From a virus, in the IMG/VR virus record IMGVR_UViG_3300032753_000045, positions 1-50,175 of that record: a DNA stretch of 50,175 bases; one strand, written 5' to 3'. Under the pieces are notes generated by a model, which worked only from the letters and a program-made list of their open reading frames with translations, was not told the DNA's origin and did no database searches. Made by a program: the position numbers and the translations under genes. Below are positions 7,718 through 14,976 of this stretch, one piece after another (positions within the stretch are counted from its first letter, which is position 1; the number at the start of each line of letters is the position of its first letter).

Positions 7718-7860
7718 GTGCCAATCTCATCATCCTTACAGGCTTGATTTACGCTTACATTTGCGCGGAACAAGCATGGAAGGGGGATATTGGATTGGCT
7801 TGTATGTATGCGGGGTACGCTTTTGCCAACTATGGAGCGTACTTGCTGGCAACTAGATAA
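7714..7860 (+). CDS. Small membrane protein (48 aa)
   Basis: ATG 7714 overlaps the previous stop as ATGA. Two hydrophobic stretches (LIILTGLIYAYICA, then LACMYAGYAFANYGAYLLA) separated by EQAWKGDIG suggest a small hairpin in the inner membrane. No family recognised. Confidence 0.55.
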   Translation: MSANLIILTGLIYAYICAEQAWKGDIGLACMYAGYAFANYGAYLLATR

Positions 7861-7902
7861 TCTTTTATAATTGTTGCATTGCAACATGAATAGGAGATTG
7901 CT

Positions 7903-8025
7903 ATGTTTGATTTTGAAAAGCCTTACAAGCAGTATGAAGAGTTAATAGAACGCGTTAGACAAGTAAACGAGTTCTGGCTTAATTCGGTGTTTTATTCAAT
8001 TAAAGAATTTTTTAAAATTAAGTGA
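7903..8025 (+). CDS. Very small hypothetical protein (40 aa)
   Basis: ATAGGAGA (7890-7897) precedes ATG 7903 at good spacing. The product is one amphipathic aromatic helix (FEKPYKQYEELIERVRQVNEFW, then FYSIKEFFKIK). The gene ends six bases before a strong terminator, as expected for the last gene of a transcription unit. Function unknown. Confidence 0.55.
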   Translation: MFDFEKPYKQYEELIERVRQVNEFWLNSVFYSIKEFFKIK

Positions 8026-8030
8026 TACCT

Positions 8031-8056
8031 AAAGGTTGCAATTAGCAACCTTTTTT
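8031..8056 (+). terminator. Rho-independent terminator of the rightward early operon
   Basis: AAAGGTTGC (8031-8039) pairs perfectly with GCAACCTTT (8045-8053) around a 5-nt loop and is followed by a run of T (8051-8056). It lies directly after the 40-aa gene. Confidence 0.85.
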
Positions 8057-8479
8057 CATACTTATAGGTATAAAAAGATATACAAATATCGGACAACAAT
8101 GTCTTATTTTTGCATGACTTTTTATTGAAATTTCATGCACTTACAAGCGTTTTTAAAATAGGTCAGCTAACAATAACAAAGTAAATTTTTAGCAAATAAC
8201 AAAGTAATAAAAAGTTTCCCGAACGGGAAGAATTGATAAAAAAATGTGCAAATGTAAAGAAATATTCCCGAACGGGATATTTTGTAAGAAAAAGTTATAA
8301 CATTCACAATGTTAAACACAACAAAAGTATGTTAAATGACTCATTAATAAGGCTTTAAGTTATTTAAGGACTCTTTAATAAGTCAACAAATGTGTAGTTA
8401 GTTACACATTTCATGTACAAAATGTCAACAAAAACGTACATATACCGACAATATGTCTACAAAACTGCAAATTTTGTAC
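8057..8479. repeat. 420-bp AT-rich repeat region at the convergent gene junction
   Basis: No gene is seen. The region holds several kinds of short repeats: TCCCGAACGGGA inverted repeats at 8217-8228 and 8266-8277; AATAACAAAGTAA twice (8172-8184, 8195-8207); GACTCWTTAATAAG twice, 31 bp apart (8338-8351, 8369-8382); TGCATGA/TCATGCA arms (8111-8117, 8133-8139); an AAATGTGTA/TACACATTT hairpin (8388-8411); TACAAAA/TTTTGTA arms (8458-8478); and TACTTATAGGT at both edges (8059-8069, 8477-8487). Candidate replication origin or operator region; the role is not shown. Confidence 0.6.
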
Positions 8480-8899
8480 TTATAGGTTGTAGGTTTTAAT
8501 AGGTTCGTGGCTTTTTAAATCTACATTGCAAGCCCATTTAACTGCTTCCTCAGCCGTTAACCCCATCCGCATACATACTTCGGCAGCCATCGCCCCTGAG
8601 CCGATAGCCATAAAGGTTTTAGCTCTTTCCCATTCCAAATCTTCACCGCAATAAAAAAGACCTTCTTTGGTCAATTTTATAAAAGAACTATCAGGTTTTA
8701 GCTTTGGTTTAACTTTGCTTTTTTTGTTGATGTATTCAACTACTTTTTCGCAATCGCTCCAGTTGCCCGCTACACCTAACCAACCACCATCTATGGATAC
8801 AACTTTTTCATCAAAATACTTAATACCAGTATCTTCATCTGAAAACTGACTGTCTGAAACCAAAACTTTATTAGTCCAATCGCCAACAATAGTAGTCAT
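8480..8899 (-). CDS. Proteasome/HslV-like Ntn hydrolase (139 aa)
   Basis: The start MTTIVGDW resembles HslV, whose mature N-terminal Thr is the nucleophile. The order of the active-site residues also fits: SDSQ (D16) lines up with the HslV GDGQ Asp17, and DEKVVSIDGGWLGVAGN (K32) with its Lys33 region. The C-terminal part has FMAIGSGAMAAEVCMRMGLTAEEAVKWA, the typical GSG helix of the fold. At 139 aa it is shorter than host HslV (about 175). It is the last gene of the late operon. Phage Ntn hydrolases of this type are widespread but poorly characterised; substrates are unknown, and removal of Met1 is assumed. Confidence 0.72.
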   Translation of the reverse strand: MTTIVGDWTNKVLVSDSQFSDEDTGIKYFDEKVVSIDGGWLGVAGNWSDCEKVVEYINKKSKVKPKLKPDSSFIKLTKEGLFYCGEDLEWERAKTFMAIGSGAMAAEVCMRMGLTAEEAVKWACNVDLKSHEPIKTYNL

Positions 8900-8901
8900 G
8901 T

Positions 8902-9885
8902 TTACACCTTGTTTATGCAGCCTCTAAACTCAAACTCACCGTTTTGCTCGTCCGATACCATAATTAGTTCTGGCATGAGCATCCTGCCTTGGTCAAAGGA
9001 TAGCATAACGAATCCGGAGCGCCAGTCGAGAGGGTTATCTTCCACATACTCGAAGGTAGGACTCATCGGATCAGCCAAACATCCGGTCTGAACCCCAAAA
9101 AAGTTGCCTTGATAATTTGAAATCGGCTGTACGGCGAGGACATGCGTATGCCCCGTAATGATGTTTGTGTTGCCCGCTGCCAGCAAATTGCTATAACCCG
9201 CCGTGCGTCCACCCTTAAAACGGTGTTTTACAACGGTTTCTTCACCGATCCAAAAGCTCCAACAAGTTTCCCACTCAGGAAAGTGGTATTTCAGGCTAAA
9301 GCCATCTACACCGCTATATTCTGGCACCTTATTAACCAACCATGACTCGTAGCGCATGTCATGGTTTCCTAGCGTCCAAATTAACCGACAGCCGGGAGGT
9401 CTATGTTTAACGATTTCATCAAGGTGATAACGACAATTTTGTAGCTCTTGCAATACCGTGGGCTTGGCATCGTAATTAATCGATGGGAAACGGCTCAAAA
9501 CCTGCCCATCGAAGGCGTCGCCATTGCAGATGATGACCTGTGGCTTAAAGGTGTCAATCATCAACAGGAGGGCTTTAAATGCCGTTGTAGTGGTATCTGT
9601 AAAATGCGCGTCTGAAAACACAATAACGCGCTTTACCTTGTCAACGTCAATGCCTCTTCGGACGTTATGGGCTGCTTGTTCTACTTTTTTGAGTGGGGGC
9701 TTTTTTTCATCCCGTTGAGAATTGCTGGTAGGAAGATCTATCTTGTAGCGAATCTCAAGATTTCGTCGGCGGGTCAAGGCACTTCTAGGGTTTATACCTA
9801 ATTCTTTTCCTACAAGGGTAGGAGAACCTAGTTTTTTCCAAAGTGCAATAAACTCCTCGTCTGAACAAACAGCTTTAAACACCAT
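8902..9885 (-). CDS. Calcineurin-like metallophosphoesterase (327 aa)
   Basis: All metal-binding motifs are present in order: FSDAH (about residue 91), GDAFDGQ, GNHDMRYESW and GHTH, with an H in the linking region. The first 70 residues are a separate basic helical part (TLVGKELGINPRSALTRRRNLEIRYKI) that looks like a helix-turn-helix, suggesting DNA binding. It could be a DNA phosphatase/nuclease or a phosphodiesterase. It sits downstream of lysis genes and one base-pair gap group before the Ntn hydrolase. Confidence 0.85.
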   Translation of the reverse strand: MVFKAVCSDEEFIALWKKLGSPTLVGKELGINPRSALTRRRNLEIRYKIDLPTSNSQRDEKKPPLKKVEQAAHNVRRGIDVDKVKRVIVFSDAHFTDTTTTAFKALLLMIDTFKPQVIICNGDAFDGQVLSRFPSINYDAKPTVLQELQNCRYHLDEIVKHRPPGCRLIWTLGNHDMRYESWLVNKVPEYSGVDGFSLKYHFPEWETCWSFWIGEETVVKHRFKGGRTAGYSNLLAAGNTNIITGHTHVLAVQPISNYQGNFFGVQTGCLADPMSPTFEYVEDNPLDWRSGFVMLSFDQGRMLMPELIMVSDEQNGEFEFRGCINKV

Positions 9886-9901
9886 GTAAAACCCCTATTT
9901 A

Positions 9902-10111
9902 TTAGAATTTACCCGCTATCTTCTTAATCTTTTGTTCCATTTCCCAATCCTCGCGGCATTCTGCGGAGCAAAAACGCCCTTCGGGAATCAATTCATTACA
10001 GCAAAGGCAGTGCCCAGTGTAAGGGTGTTTTTTTTCATTACGAACCGCTTTTATAGCTAATTCACGGTGCAAAGCTTCCATGTCGGACGCTTCGTCAAAA
10101 AAATCGCTCAT
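9902..10111 (-). CDS. Small treble-clef zinc-finger protein (69 aa)
   Basis: A helical N-terminus is followed by CLCC-ELIPEGRFCSAECREDWE, that is CxxC spaced about 12 residues from CSAEC, the pattern of treble-clef fingers in phage TraR/DksA-like or DUF2116-like proteins. The start overlaps the endolysin stop (ATGA). A role in binding nucleic acid or RNA polymerase is possible but not shown. Confidence 0.7.
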   Translation of the reverse strand: MSDFFDEASDMEALHRELAIKAVRNEKKHPYTGHCLCCNELIPEGRFCSAECREDWEMEQKIKKIAGKF

Positions 10112-10557
10112 GCTAAGGTACCACCTACATTTTCATAAAAGGCTTCAAGATGAGCCATTGAATTAGTCCTCTGCCCATAGGGGCTATTAGGCAGACTAGC
10201 CCAAATACGATTGCATCGAATAATAGCATCTTGAAATCTCCCATCATTAATTAACATATCTGCGCCAGTTTCTTTAATCAGTTCTAGCGCAATCATATCT
10301 TGTGCGTGTGGGGAAAAGTCTACGGCGCCTACGCGAGTCTTATAGGCGTCATATATTCGTTCTAATATTTGGTATTTGCCAGCCGCTGTAGAGGTCAAAC
10401 CATTGATGGTGATGTGTTTACGGGGGTGGTCTTTATAGCTTTGAAAAAGTGTTCCGCCATACAGAACATTGTAGCCTTCGTCAGAATGCGCCAATAAATC
10501 TCTGCCAATCTCTGAAAAACCGATGGTTTTAAGCAACGCTATTTCATTGTTGGTCAT
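10108..10557 (-). CDS. Endolysin, lambda-type lytic transglycosylase (GH104, 149 aa)
   Basis: Peptidoglycan-cleaving lysis enzyme related to lambda gpR. Matching blocks: GFSE (catalytic Glu16), GYNVLYGGTLFQSYKDHPR, TSTAAGKYQILERIYDAY, DFSPHAQDMIALELI and CNRIWASLPNSPYGQ. Length is normal for the family. No signal peptide is seen, so it should need the holin to reach the periplasm. It follows the spanin genes and overlaps the Rz gene by 14 nt. Confidence 0.93.
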   Translation of the reverse strand: MTNNEIALLKTIGFSEIGRDLLAHSDEGYNVLYGGTLFQSYKDHPRKHITINGLTSTAAGKYQILERIYDAYKTRVGAVDFSPHAQDMIALELIKETGADMLINDGRFQDAIIRCNRIWASLPNSPYGQRTNSMAHLEAFYENVGGTLA

Positions 10558-11002
10558 CTGGCAGTCCTAATCTTTCGCGTTCGTATTTTTGCAATAGTTC
10601 ATATTTTAGGGTTACTTCAGCGCATTCTCCAGCAAGTAATGTGTACTTGGTTTCTGCATCAATTCTGAGGGAGGTGGCTGATCCTGATAACAGGGGACTG
10701 GAACTTGGTGAGCGCAACCCGTTAGCATAATAGCGGCGCAAAATGATAGTTTTAGCAGCGAGTTCATCTTGAAGTCCTTTAACAATTAAATCGTGTTGTT
10801 GTTTTTTGGCTTTGTTTTCCGCAAGTTGCTCCTTGACGATTCGCGTTTGCTCTTCTTGGTATCTAAGAAACTTATTATGCTCCCAATGCCAAGGAGTATA
10901 GCCAACGCAAAATAGCACCACAGCAGCCAATCCAATTTCGATGTAGGTGATAACATTACCTGAGAAGAAGCCAATGGCTTTACTGAGAAGAGTTTTCCAC
11001 AT
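10544..11002 (-). CDS. Rz: Inner-membrane spanin, Rz-like (152 aa)
   Basis: An N-terminal transmembrane helix (YIEIGLAAVVLFCVGY, about 20-35) is followed by a long charged periplasmic coiled coil (YQEEQTRIVKEQLAENKAKK), as in i-spanins. The outer-membrane partner Rz1 is encoded inside it in another frame (10612-10767). Together they would fuse inner and outer membranes at the end of lysis, which implies a Gram-negative host. Confidence 0.85.
   Translation of the reverse strand: MWKTLLSKAIGFFSGNVITYIEIGLAAVVLFCVGYTPWHWEHNKFLRYQEEQTRIVKEQLAENKAKKQQHDLIVKGLQDELAAKTIILRRYYANGLRSPSSSPLLSGSATSLRIDAETKYTLLAGECAEVTLKYELLQKYERERLGLPDDQQ
10612..10767 (-). CDS. Rz1: Outer-membrane spanin lipoprotein, Rz1-like, nested in Rz (51 aa)
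   Basis: Encoded entirely within the Rz gene in a different frame, as in lambda. It begins MNSLLKLSFCAAIMLTGC: a signal peptide ending in the lipobox LTGC, so Cys18 becomes the lipidated first residue. The mature part is short and proline-containing (VPVPCYQDQPPPSE). AAAGGA lies 6 nt before ATG 10767. Nested position, lipobox and proline content together make this call firm. Confidence 0.88.
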   Translation of the reverse strand: MNSLLKLSFCAAIMLTGCAHQVPVPCYQDQPPPSELMQKPSTHYLLENALK

Positions 11003-11222
11003 TTTTATCTGTCGCTGATTGAGCGCCTACATAAACACCGCTACCGCCAATTAAAGCCCCTAGCCCCATGCCAAAAGCTGAAAAGTCCATTGAGTGATTC
11101 AAAATGGCGTGAATAAAACCAAGAGCAATAAACGATAAAGCCCCTAAAAATAGCGATACGCGACCGACACACCAAGTACGATTATCGTTTTGGGTCAACA
11201 TGTCGACAAAAAACTTTTTCAT
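10980..11222 (-). CDS. Putative holin (80 aa, two membrane helices)
   Basis: Two hydrophobic segments (VSLFLGALSFIALGFIHAIL and FGMGLGALIGGSGVYVGA) separated by a short polar loop, with basic N-terminus and polar C-terminus. This is the size and topology of class II holins and of a common small phage membrane protein. It lies directly before the spanin and endolysin genes. There are other membrane proteins nearby (11401-11664), so which one is the holin is not certain. Confidence 0.6.
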   Translation of the reverse strand: MKKFFVDMLTQNDNRTWCVGRVSLFLGALSFIALGFIHAILNHSMDFSAFGMGLGALIGGSGVYVGAQSATDKNVENSSQ

Positions 11223-11401
11223 TTTTTCTTTTTGGGTGCTGTCTTTTTGGCAACAACTGGGGCTTTTTTAGCTGCGGGCTTACGAGTAGTCGCTTTTTTG
11301 ACCAGTTCTTTCTTTGGTTTTACTGGTACTTCTACTGGGAATTCTGGCAGTTTGGATTCAACTGGTTTTTTACGGAGGAGAGCACAGATTCTAGCGAACA
11401 T
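11219..11401 (-). CDS. Lysine/alanine/proline-rich histone H1-like small protein (60 aa)
   Basis: The second half is a run of KKA, PAKK and APKKKK motifs like the tails of H1-like bacterial proteins; the N-terminus MFARICALLRKKP is amphipathic. It probably binds DNA or another polyanion, but its place in the lysis region leaves open a membrane-related role. The start overlaps the previous stop by one base (TAATG). Confidence 0.6.
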   Translation of the reverse strand: MFARICALLRKKPVESKLPEFPVEVPVKPKKELVKKATTRKPAAKKAPVVAKKTAPKKKK

Positions 11402-11664
11402 TATTTATCCTGTTTGGTATCTAGTTTTGCCATTATCAAGTCTAACGTATGTTCCATTCTTGATAGTCTTTGATCTAAATCAGTCTTTTTAACATATTCA
11501 TTTGGAAGCATTACTTCAAGCTTTTTCATGTCTTTTGCCAATTGGCTCTGGGCATCACTTACTTCTTTTTGACTGCGAGAAATGCTGTTAGTCCACCACC
11601 CAATCAGCCCGCTAATAAACATGTAGGCTAGGGTTATTGCCGCAATAATCGATTCCCAAGACAT
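11401..11664 (-). CDS. Membrane-anchored coiled-coil protein of the lysis region (87 aa)
   Basis: One N-terminal hydrophobic helix (IIAAITLAYMFISGLIGWW) is followed by a charged coiled coil (RSQKEVSDAQSQLAKDMKKLEVMLP) and the module LPNEYVKKTDLDQRLSRMEHTLD, which recurs in small phage membrane proteins near lysis genes. It could be an antiholin or alternative holin. No catalytic motif. Confidence 0.6.
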   Translation of the reverse strand: MSWESIIAAITLAYMFISGLIGWWTNSISRSQKEVSDAQSQLAKDMKKLEVMLPNEYVKKTDLDQRLSRMEHTLDLIMAKLDTKQDK

Positions 11665-11692
11665 GCTTTACCCCTCATTTAAACACTAAAAG

Positions 11693-12127
11693 TTACAGGA
11701 AGTTTAACACTTCTTCTGGTTTTACAAAAGCATCTGGGTTATGTTCCGTATACTCCCACCAAAGAAATTGATTTGTTGCAAGGTATTTGCGGTCTTTCAG
11801 TAAATTAATGTTTTCAGGGTGTCCAAAAATCTTTGGGTCAGAAACTGCCCAAAGCACAATACCCGGTTTGCCTTCGCTCCAAGCTAAATGCTGAAAAAAG
11901 CTATCTACGCCGATCCAAGTGCGGCACTCTTTAATAAGCTGTCGCAGCTCATTCATTGGCAAATTCTTTCGAAAATCAGAAACTAACTGCTTTTCCCCTT
12001 CTACGCCAATCTGAACGATATGTTCATTTTTCGCTATTTCTTGTACAAGTTCTTTCCAATATGGATAGTTTTTGGGGTTTTCTGTACCTTTTAGCAAAGG
12101 TTTGGCAAACGGATGGATTAGGATCAT
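11693..12127 (-). CDS. GT9-like glycosyltransferase, C-terminal domain as separate protein (144 aa)
   Basis: Resembles the nucleotide-sugar-binding half of GT9 (heptosyltransferase-like) enzymes: ILIHPFAK at the start, an IGVEGE stretch, then RTWIGVDSFFQHLAWSEGKPGIVLWA, matching the GT9 signature in which a conserved D.G..H segment follows. An N-terminal GT9 half appears to be fused to the preceding gene's product. The two genes overlap as ATGA at 12124-12127. The pair may assemble into one enzyme adding a sugar to LPS or to a virion protein. Confidence 0.6.
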   Translation of the reverse strand: MILIHPFAKPLLKGTENPKNYPYWKELVQEIAKNEHIVQIGVEGEKQLVSDFRKNLPMNELRQLIKECRTWIGVDSFFQHLAWSEGKPGIVLWAVSDPKIFGHPENINLLKDRKYLATNQFLWWEYTEHNPDAFVKPEEVLNFL

Positions 12128-13089
12128 AGGTAAAGCTTTCTGTAAGCGTTCTCTAGGCTATCTGTCCATTTCCATTGATCCATTTTGGCGTATATATTCC
12201 AAGGCTCTATGTCCCCAAATAGCGATTGCGCTTCGGCGATCGATCTGCCCGGGACAACATCTGGGTAACAAGTGAATACAACAGGATTGGCAATATCACG
12301 CAAAACCCGACTAAAAACGATATGATCACCAAGACCAGAATTAAGCACCACAATAGTAGACCCGTTGTAACGGAGGATATTTCTGAAAATAGCTTCGTCA
12401 TGGTCGTACATTTCCTTTTTAATTTCGCTACGAATGCCCCCTTGCGGGTTTTTTAAATGCCACGAATTGGCATTAGGGACAACTATAACCTCATACCCTT
12501 TTTTATGTAAACCGTAGGTAAATAAAGTTTCTTCCCTATGCGCTATTCGGGATAACCCTAGGTTGTAATCCCAAACGCCAGCGCGGTATAAAAAAGAGCA
12601 ATGTAAGTGTTCTACTTTTTTGACCTCATCGATCATATTCCATTGAATATTGGGTTCAACATCGATGTATTTAATTTTGCCCGTAGCGTTTACTTGCCTT
12701 AGAGGAGGCGTCAAAATGGCGCCGCCCACAGCCCCAAGCCGAGAGGTCTGTAGCGCGTAGCTATACAAATTTTGCAATACATTGGGTTCTGGAATGCAAT
12801 CATCATCTACCCGCCAAACCCATTCGTAACCCATTCTATTGGCTTGTTGATGGATATGGTGTTGCCCTTTTTTGGGCGCGAACTGCCACTCCCATTTAAT
12901 GCCTTTGGCATCCATTTGCTGGAAAAGACTTTGATAAATAAACTCTTTTCGCATATCCAGTGGATCGTCATTATCATCAAAAATGACCAGCTTATCGGGA
13001 AGTCTGGTCTGATTGATAACCGCGTTTAAAACCAAAGGCAAGGTCGTAAAATATCGACCTCTTGTGGCTATGGAGCAGAGTACTTGCAT
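12124..13089 (-). CDS. GT2 glycosyltransferase fused to a GT9 N-terminal-like domain (321 aa)
   Basis: Residues 1-220 are a GT-A/GT2 domain: SIATRGRYFTTLP, NQTRLPDKLVIFDDN, then WRVDDDCIPEP with the metal-binding DDD at 95-97. From about 240 the sequence IVVLNSGLGDHIVFSRVL looks like the beginning of a GT9 fold (GLGDH motif), and it breaks off where the next gene begins. It overlaps the upstream GT2-methyltransferase by 22 nt and the downstream GT9 half by 4 nt. The exact sugar and acceptor cannot be read from sequence. Confidence 0.72.
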   Translation of the reverse strand: MQVLCSIATRGRYFTTLPLVLNAVINQTRLPDKLVIFDDNDDPLDMRKEFIYQSLFQQMDAKGIKWEWQFAPKKGQHHIHQQANRMGYEWVWRVDDDCIPEPNVLQNLYSYALQTSRLGAVGGAILTPPLRQVNATGKIKYIDVEPNIQWNMIDEVKKVEHLHCSFLYRAGVWDYNLGLSRIAHREETLFTYGLHKKGYEVIVVPNANSWHLKNPQGGIRSEIKKEMYDHDEAIFRNILRYNGSTIVVLNSGLGDHIVFSRVLRDIANPVVFTCYPDVVPGRSIAEAQSLFGDIEPWNIYAKMDQWKWTDSLENAYRKLYL

Positions 13090-14312
13090 AGCATTAAATT
13101 AGCGCGATTAGTGGCAGAAAACGGAGCAGGGGTATTCGATATAAACCCTTGTTCACTGATATATTCAAACTCAAAGCCGGGGAAATGGCTTTCATTTAAA
13201 CCATGCAGTTTGTGGTGCTCACCCCAGAATCCTTTAGGTTCATTCCAAGGCACCGAAATTAATAAACGATTGCAATGCTTTTTTAGTTTTTCCACAAGCT
13301 CCAAGCCGTTATCTAAATGCTCAATGACTTCAAAAGCAATAATGTTGGCGGCTTTTCCAAGATCATAGGTATTAATATCAGCATGTACAAAATTTCTGTT
13401 AAAACCCCAATCTTGTTCTTTTGCCACTTCGATAATAATCGGGTCATAGTCTAAGCCAACATAGTCATAGTAACTTGGAAAAAATTGGCTACCGTATCCT
13501 GTAGAACATCCGATTTCCACAATGTTTGTTCTATCATCCAGATTTTTTGCAGCCCATTCATACCGCGCAGTTTCTCGCGAAAACACAGAATCGCCTTTTA
13601 AAAATACGGCTCGTTCATAGTTATTGGATAACAAATAACGGTAATGATCTATGTTCCATTTTTTAGCTAGGCGCAATTTATTTGCATGGAATTTTAATGA
13701 ATAATCAGGCACTAATTCAGGATCATGAACAGTACCTTCGGCAACATGGTAGATAGGAAAATCACCCCGATAGCCCACATCTATTAGCCTAAAGCCCGCA
13801 TCTGTAGCTCGTTTGCAAAAGTCTATATCTTCGCAGCCGCCCGTTTCAAAGGATTCGTCTAGTACGCCAATATCAACAAATACTTGGCGGTCAATCATGG
13901 TACAAAAGAAAACGCCGAACGGTTGATTTGTAATACGAGAATTTAAAGTTAAAACAGAAGCGATGTCGCCAACATCTAGTCGTTTTAACCAATCATTTTT
14001 TGGTTGTTCTAACAGCAAAGTGTCGTTATTAAGTAATACTATTTTATGCCCAATAGCATTCAAAATTCCTTGATTAATAGCTTTGGCAAAACCTAAAGGT
14101 TCATTATTCCAAACTATAAACAAATTCGGAATAGCAGTTGATAGATAGTCTAAATAAAATCGAGTATTATCAGTACAGCCATTAGCAGAAATGACCAACT
14201 CTATGTCGGTCATTTCCGTGTATTTAATTATGGAGTCAATACATGGTTTTAAATATTTCTCACAATTATTGTAAGTCGGTATAACTACCGAATATTTTGG
14301 GGATTGCATCAC
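13068..14312 (-). CDS. Bifunctional GT2 glycosyltransferase and SAM-dependent methyltransferase (414 aa)
   Basis: Domain 1 (about 5-215) is GT2: YSVVIPTYNNCEKYL, LGFAKAINQG, LLNNDT with the NND metal site at 95-97, and GCEDIDFCKR. Domain 2 (about 245-410) is a class I methyltransferase: NIVEIGCSTGYG (264-274) binds SAM, GLDYD (286-290) is the acidic end of strand 2, and FEVIEHLDN matches the common small-molecule type. The natural reading is transfer of a sugar followed by its methylation. It heads the modification cassette downstream of the fibre and 2OG oxygenase. Confidence 0.85.
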   Translation of the reverse strand: MMQSPKYSVVIPTYNNCEKYLKPCIDSIIKYTEMTDIELVISANGCTDNTRFYLDYLSTAIPNLFIVWNNEPLGFAKAINQGILNAIGHKIVLLNNDTLLLEQPKNDWLKRLDVGDIASVLTLNSRITNQPFGVFFCTMIDRQVFVDIGVLDESFETGGCEDIDFCKRATDAGFRLIDVGYRGDFPIYHVAEGTVHDPELVPDYSLKFHANKLRLAKKWNIDHYRYLLSNNYERAVFLKGDSVFSRETARYEWAAKNLDDRTNIVEIGCSTGYGSQFFPSYYDYVGLDYDPIIIEVAKEQDWGFNRNFVHADINTYDLGKAANIIAFEVIEHLDNGLELVEKLKKHCNRLLISVPWNEPKGFWGEHHKLHGLNESHFPGFEFEYISEQGFISNTPAPFSATNRANLMLCKYSAP

Positions 14313-14331
14313 TAATCCTTTAAAGTTTAAT

Positions 14332-14697
14332 TTATGGTAACGCTACCCAAGATTTGGTTGTTTCATCCCAGGTATACATTTTTCCATCCGCAGGGAAAGG
14401 AATAGGCGCTTCCCAAGTCCAATTTGTTTTATTTAGTGTCCAACTTGGAAACGGTTGTGGAGCATAGAAAACATCGTCTTTTGCGTCATAGATATAACCT
14501 ATGCCAGCGTAATTTCCGCGTAGGGCTTGACCACTATCAGGTTTTCCGTCATTACCGTAATGTACCCCACCTTTAGTATTGTATGAGGTTTGGATCCACT
14601 GCCCGGGAGAAGAGTCAACAAACGTCTTAAAAAAATCGGCTTCAGCCACAATTACTTGTGTAACAACATTGTTAACTACTTTTGCATAATGGCTCAT
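14332..14697 (-). CDS. Tail-fibre-associated conserved phage protein (121 aa)
   Basis: Resembles a protein common near tail fibres in T4-like cyanophages and other aquatic phages: ends like WIQTSYNTKGGVHYGNDG, NYAGIGYIYDAKDDVFYAPQPFPSW and MYTWDETTKSWV. This is recalled similarity, not a database match. It is beta-rich with many aromatic residues and no catalytic motif, so a structural or assembly role with the fibre is likely. Confidence 0.65.
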   Translation of the reverse strand: MSHYAKVVNNVVTQVIVAEADFFKTFVDSSPGQWIQTSYNTKGGVHYGNDGKPDSGQALRGNYAGIGYIYDAKDDVFYAPQPFPSWTLNKTNWTWEAPIPFPADGKMYTWDETTKSWVALP

Positions 14698-14733
14698 AAA
14701 ATCACCTTATTAATCACTGTTAAAAAATTATAG

Positions 14734-14976
14734 CTAATTTGCTTCTTCACTAACTATAGTAGCGGTAGAAGTTTCCCTATCTATAATCATATATCCATGA
14801 CAAGCAACATTCCAATCTTCAGAATTTTCCTCTTTTTCACTAGAAGAGGGAACTTCTAAAACAAAATTTTTAAAAAGAAACTCTTTACCGTTTTCAAAAA
14901 CTCTCCAGACATGTTCAGAAGTACCACGCCCGGGCAATCCTCTGGTCTTATTAAATCGAATTAAATATTTATTCAC
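14734..14976 (-). CDS. Small conserved aquatic-phage protein (80 aa)
   Basis: The start NKYLIRFNKTRGLPGRGTSEHVWRV and the end MIIDRETSTATI resemble small proteins found beside fibre and oxygenase genes in aquatic phages. No motif indicates enzyme activity. The gene abuts the 2OG oxygenase stop and is in the same operon. Function unknown. Confidence 0.6.
   Translation of the reverse strand: MNKYLIRFNKTRGLPGRGTSEHVWRVFENGKEFLFKNFVLEVPSSSEKEENSEDWNVACHGYMIIDRETSTATIVSEEAN

Noticed and set aside
10786-10974. 62-aa frame with a hydrophobic stretch inside the Rz gene
   Set aside because: It lacks a lipobox and ribosome-binding site and reflects the hydrophobic codons of the Rz membrane helix in another frame; the real nested gene is Rz1 at 10612-10767.
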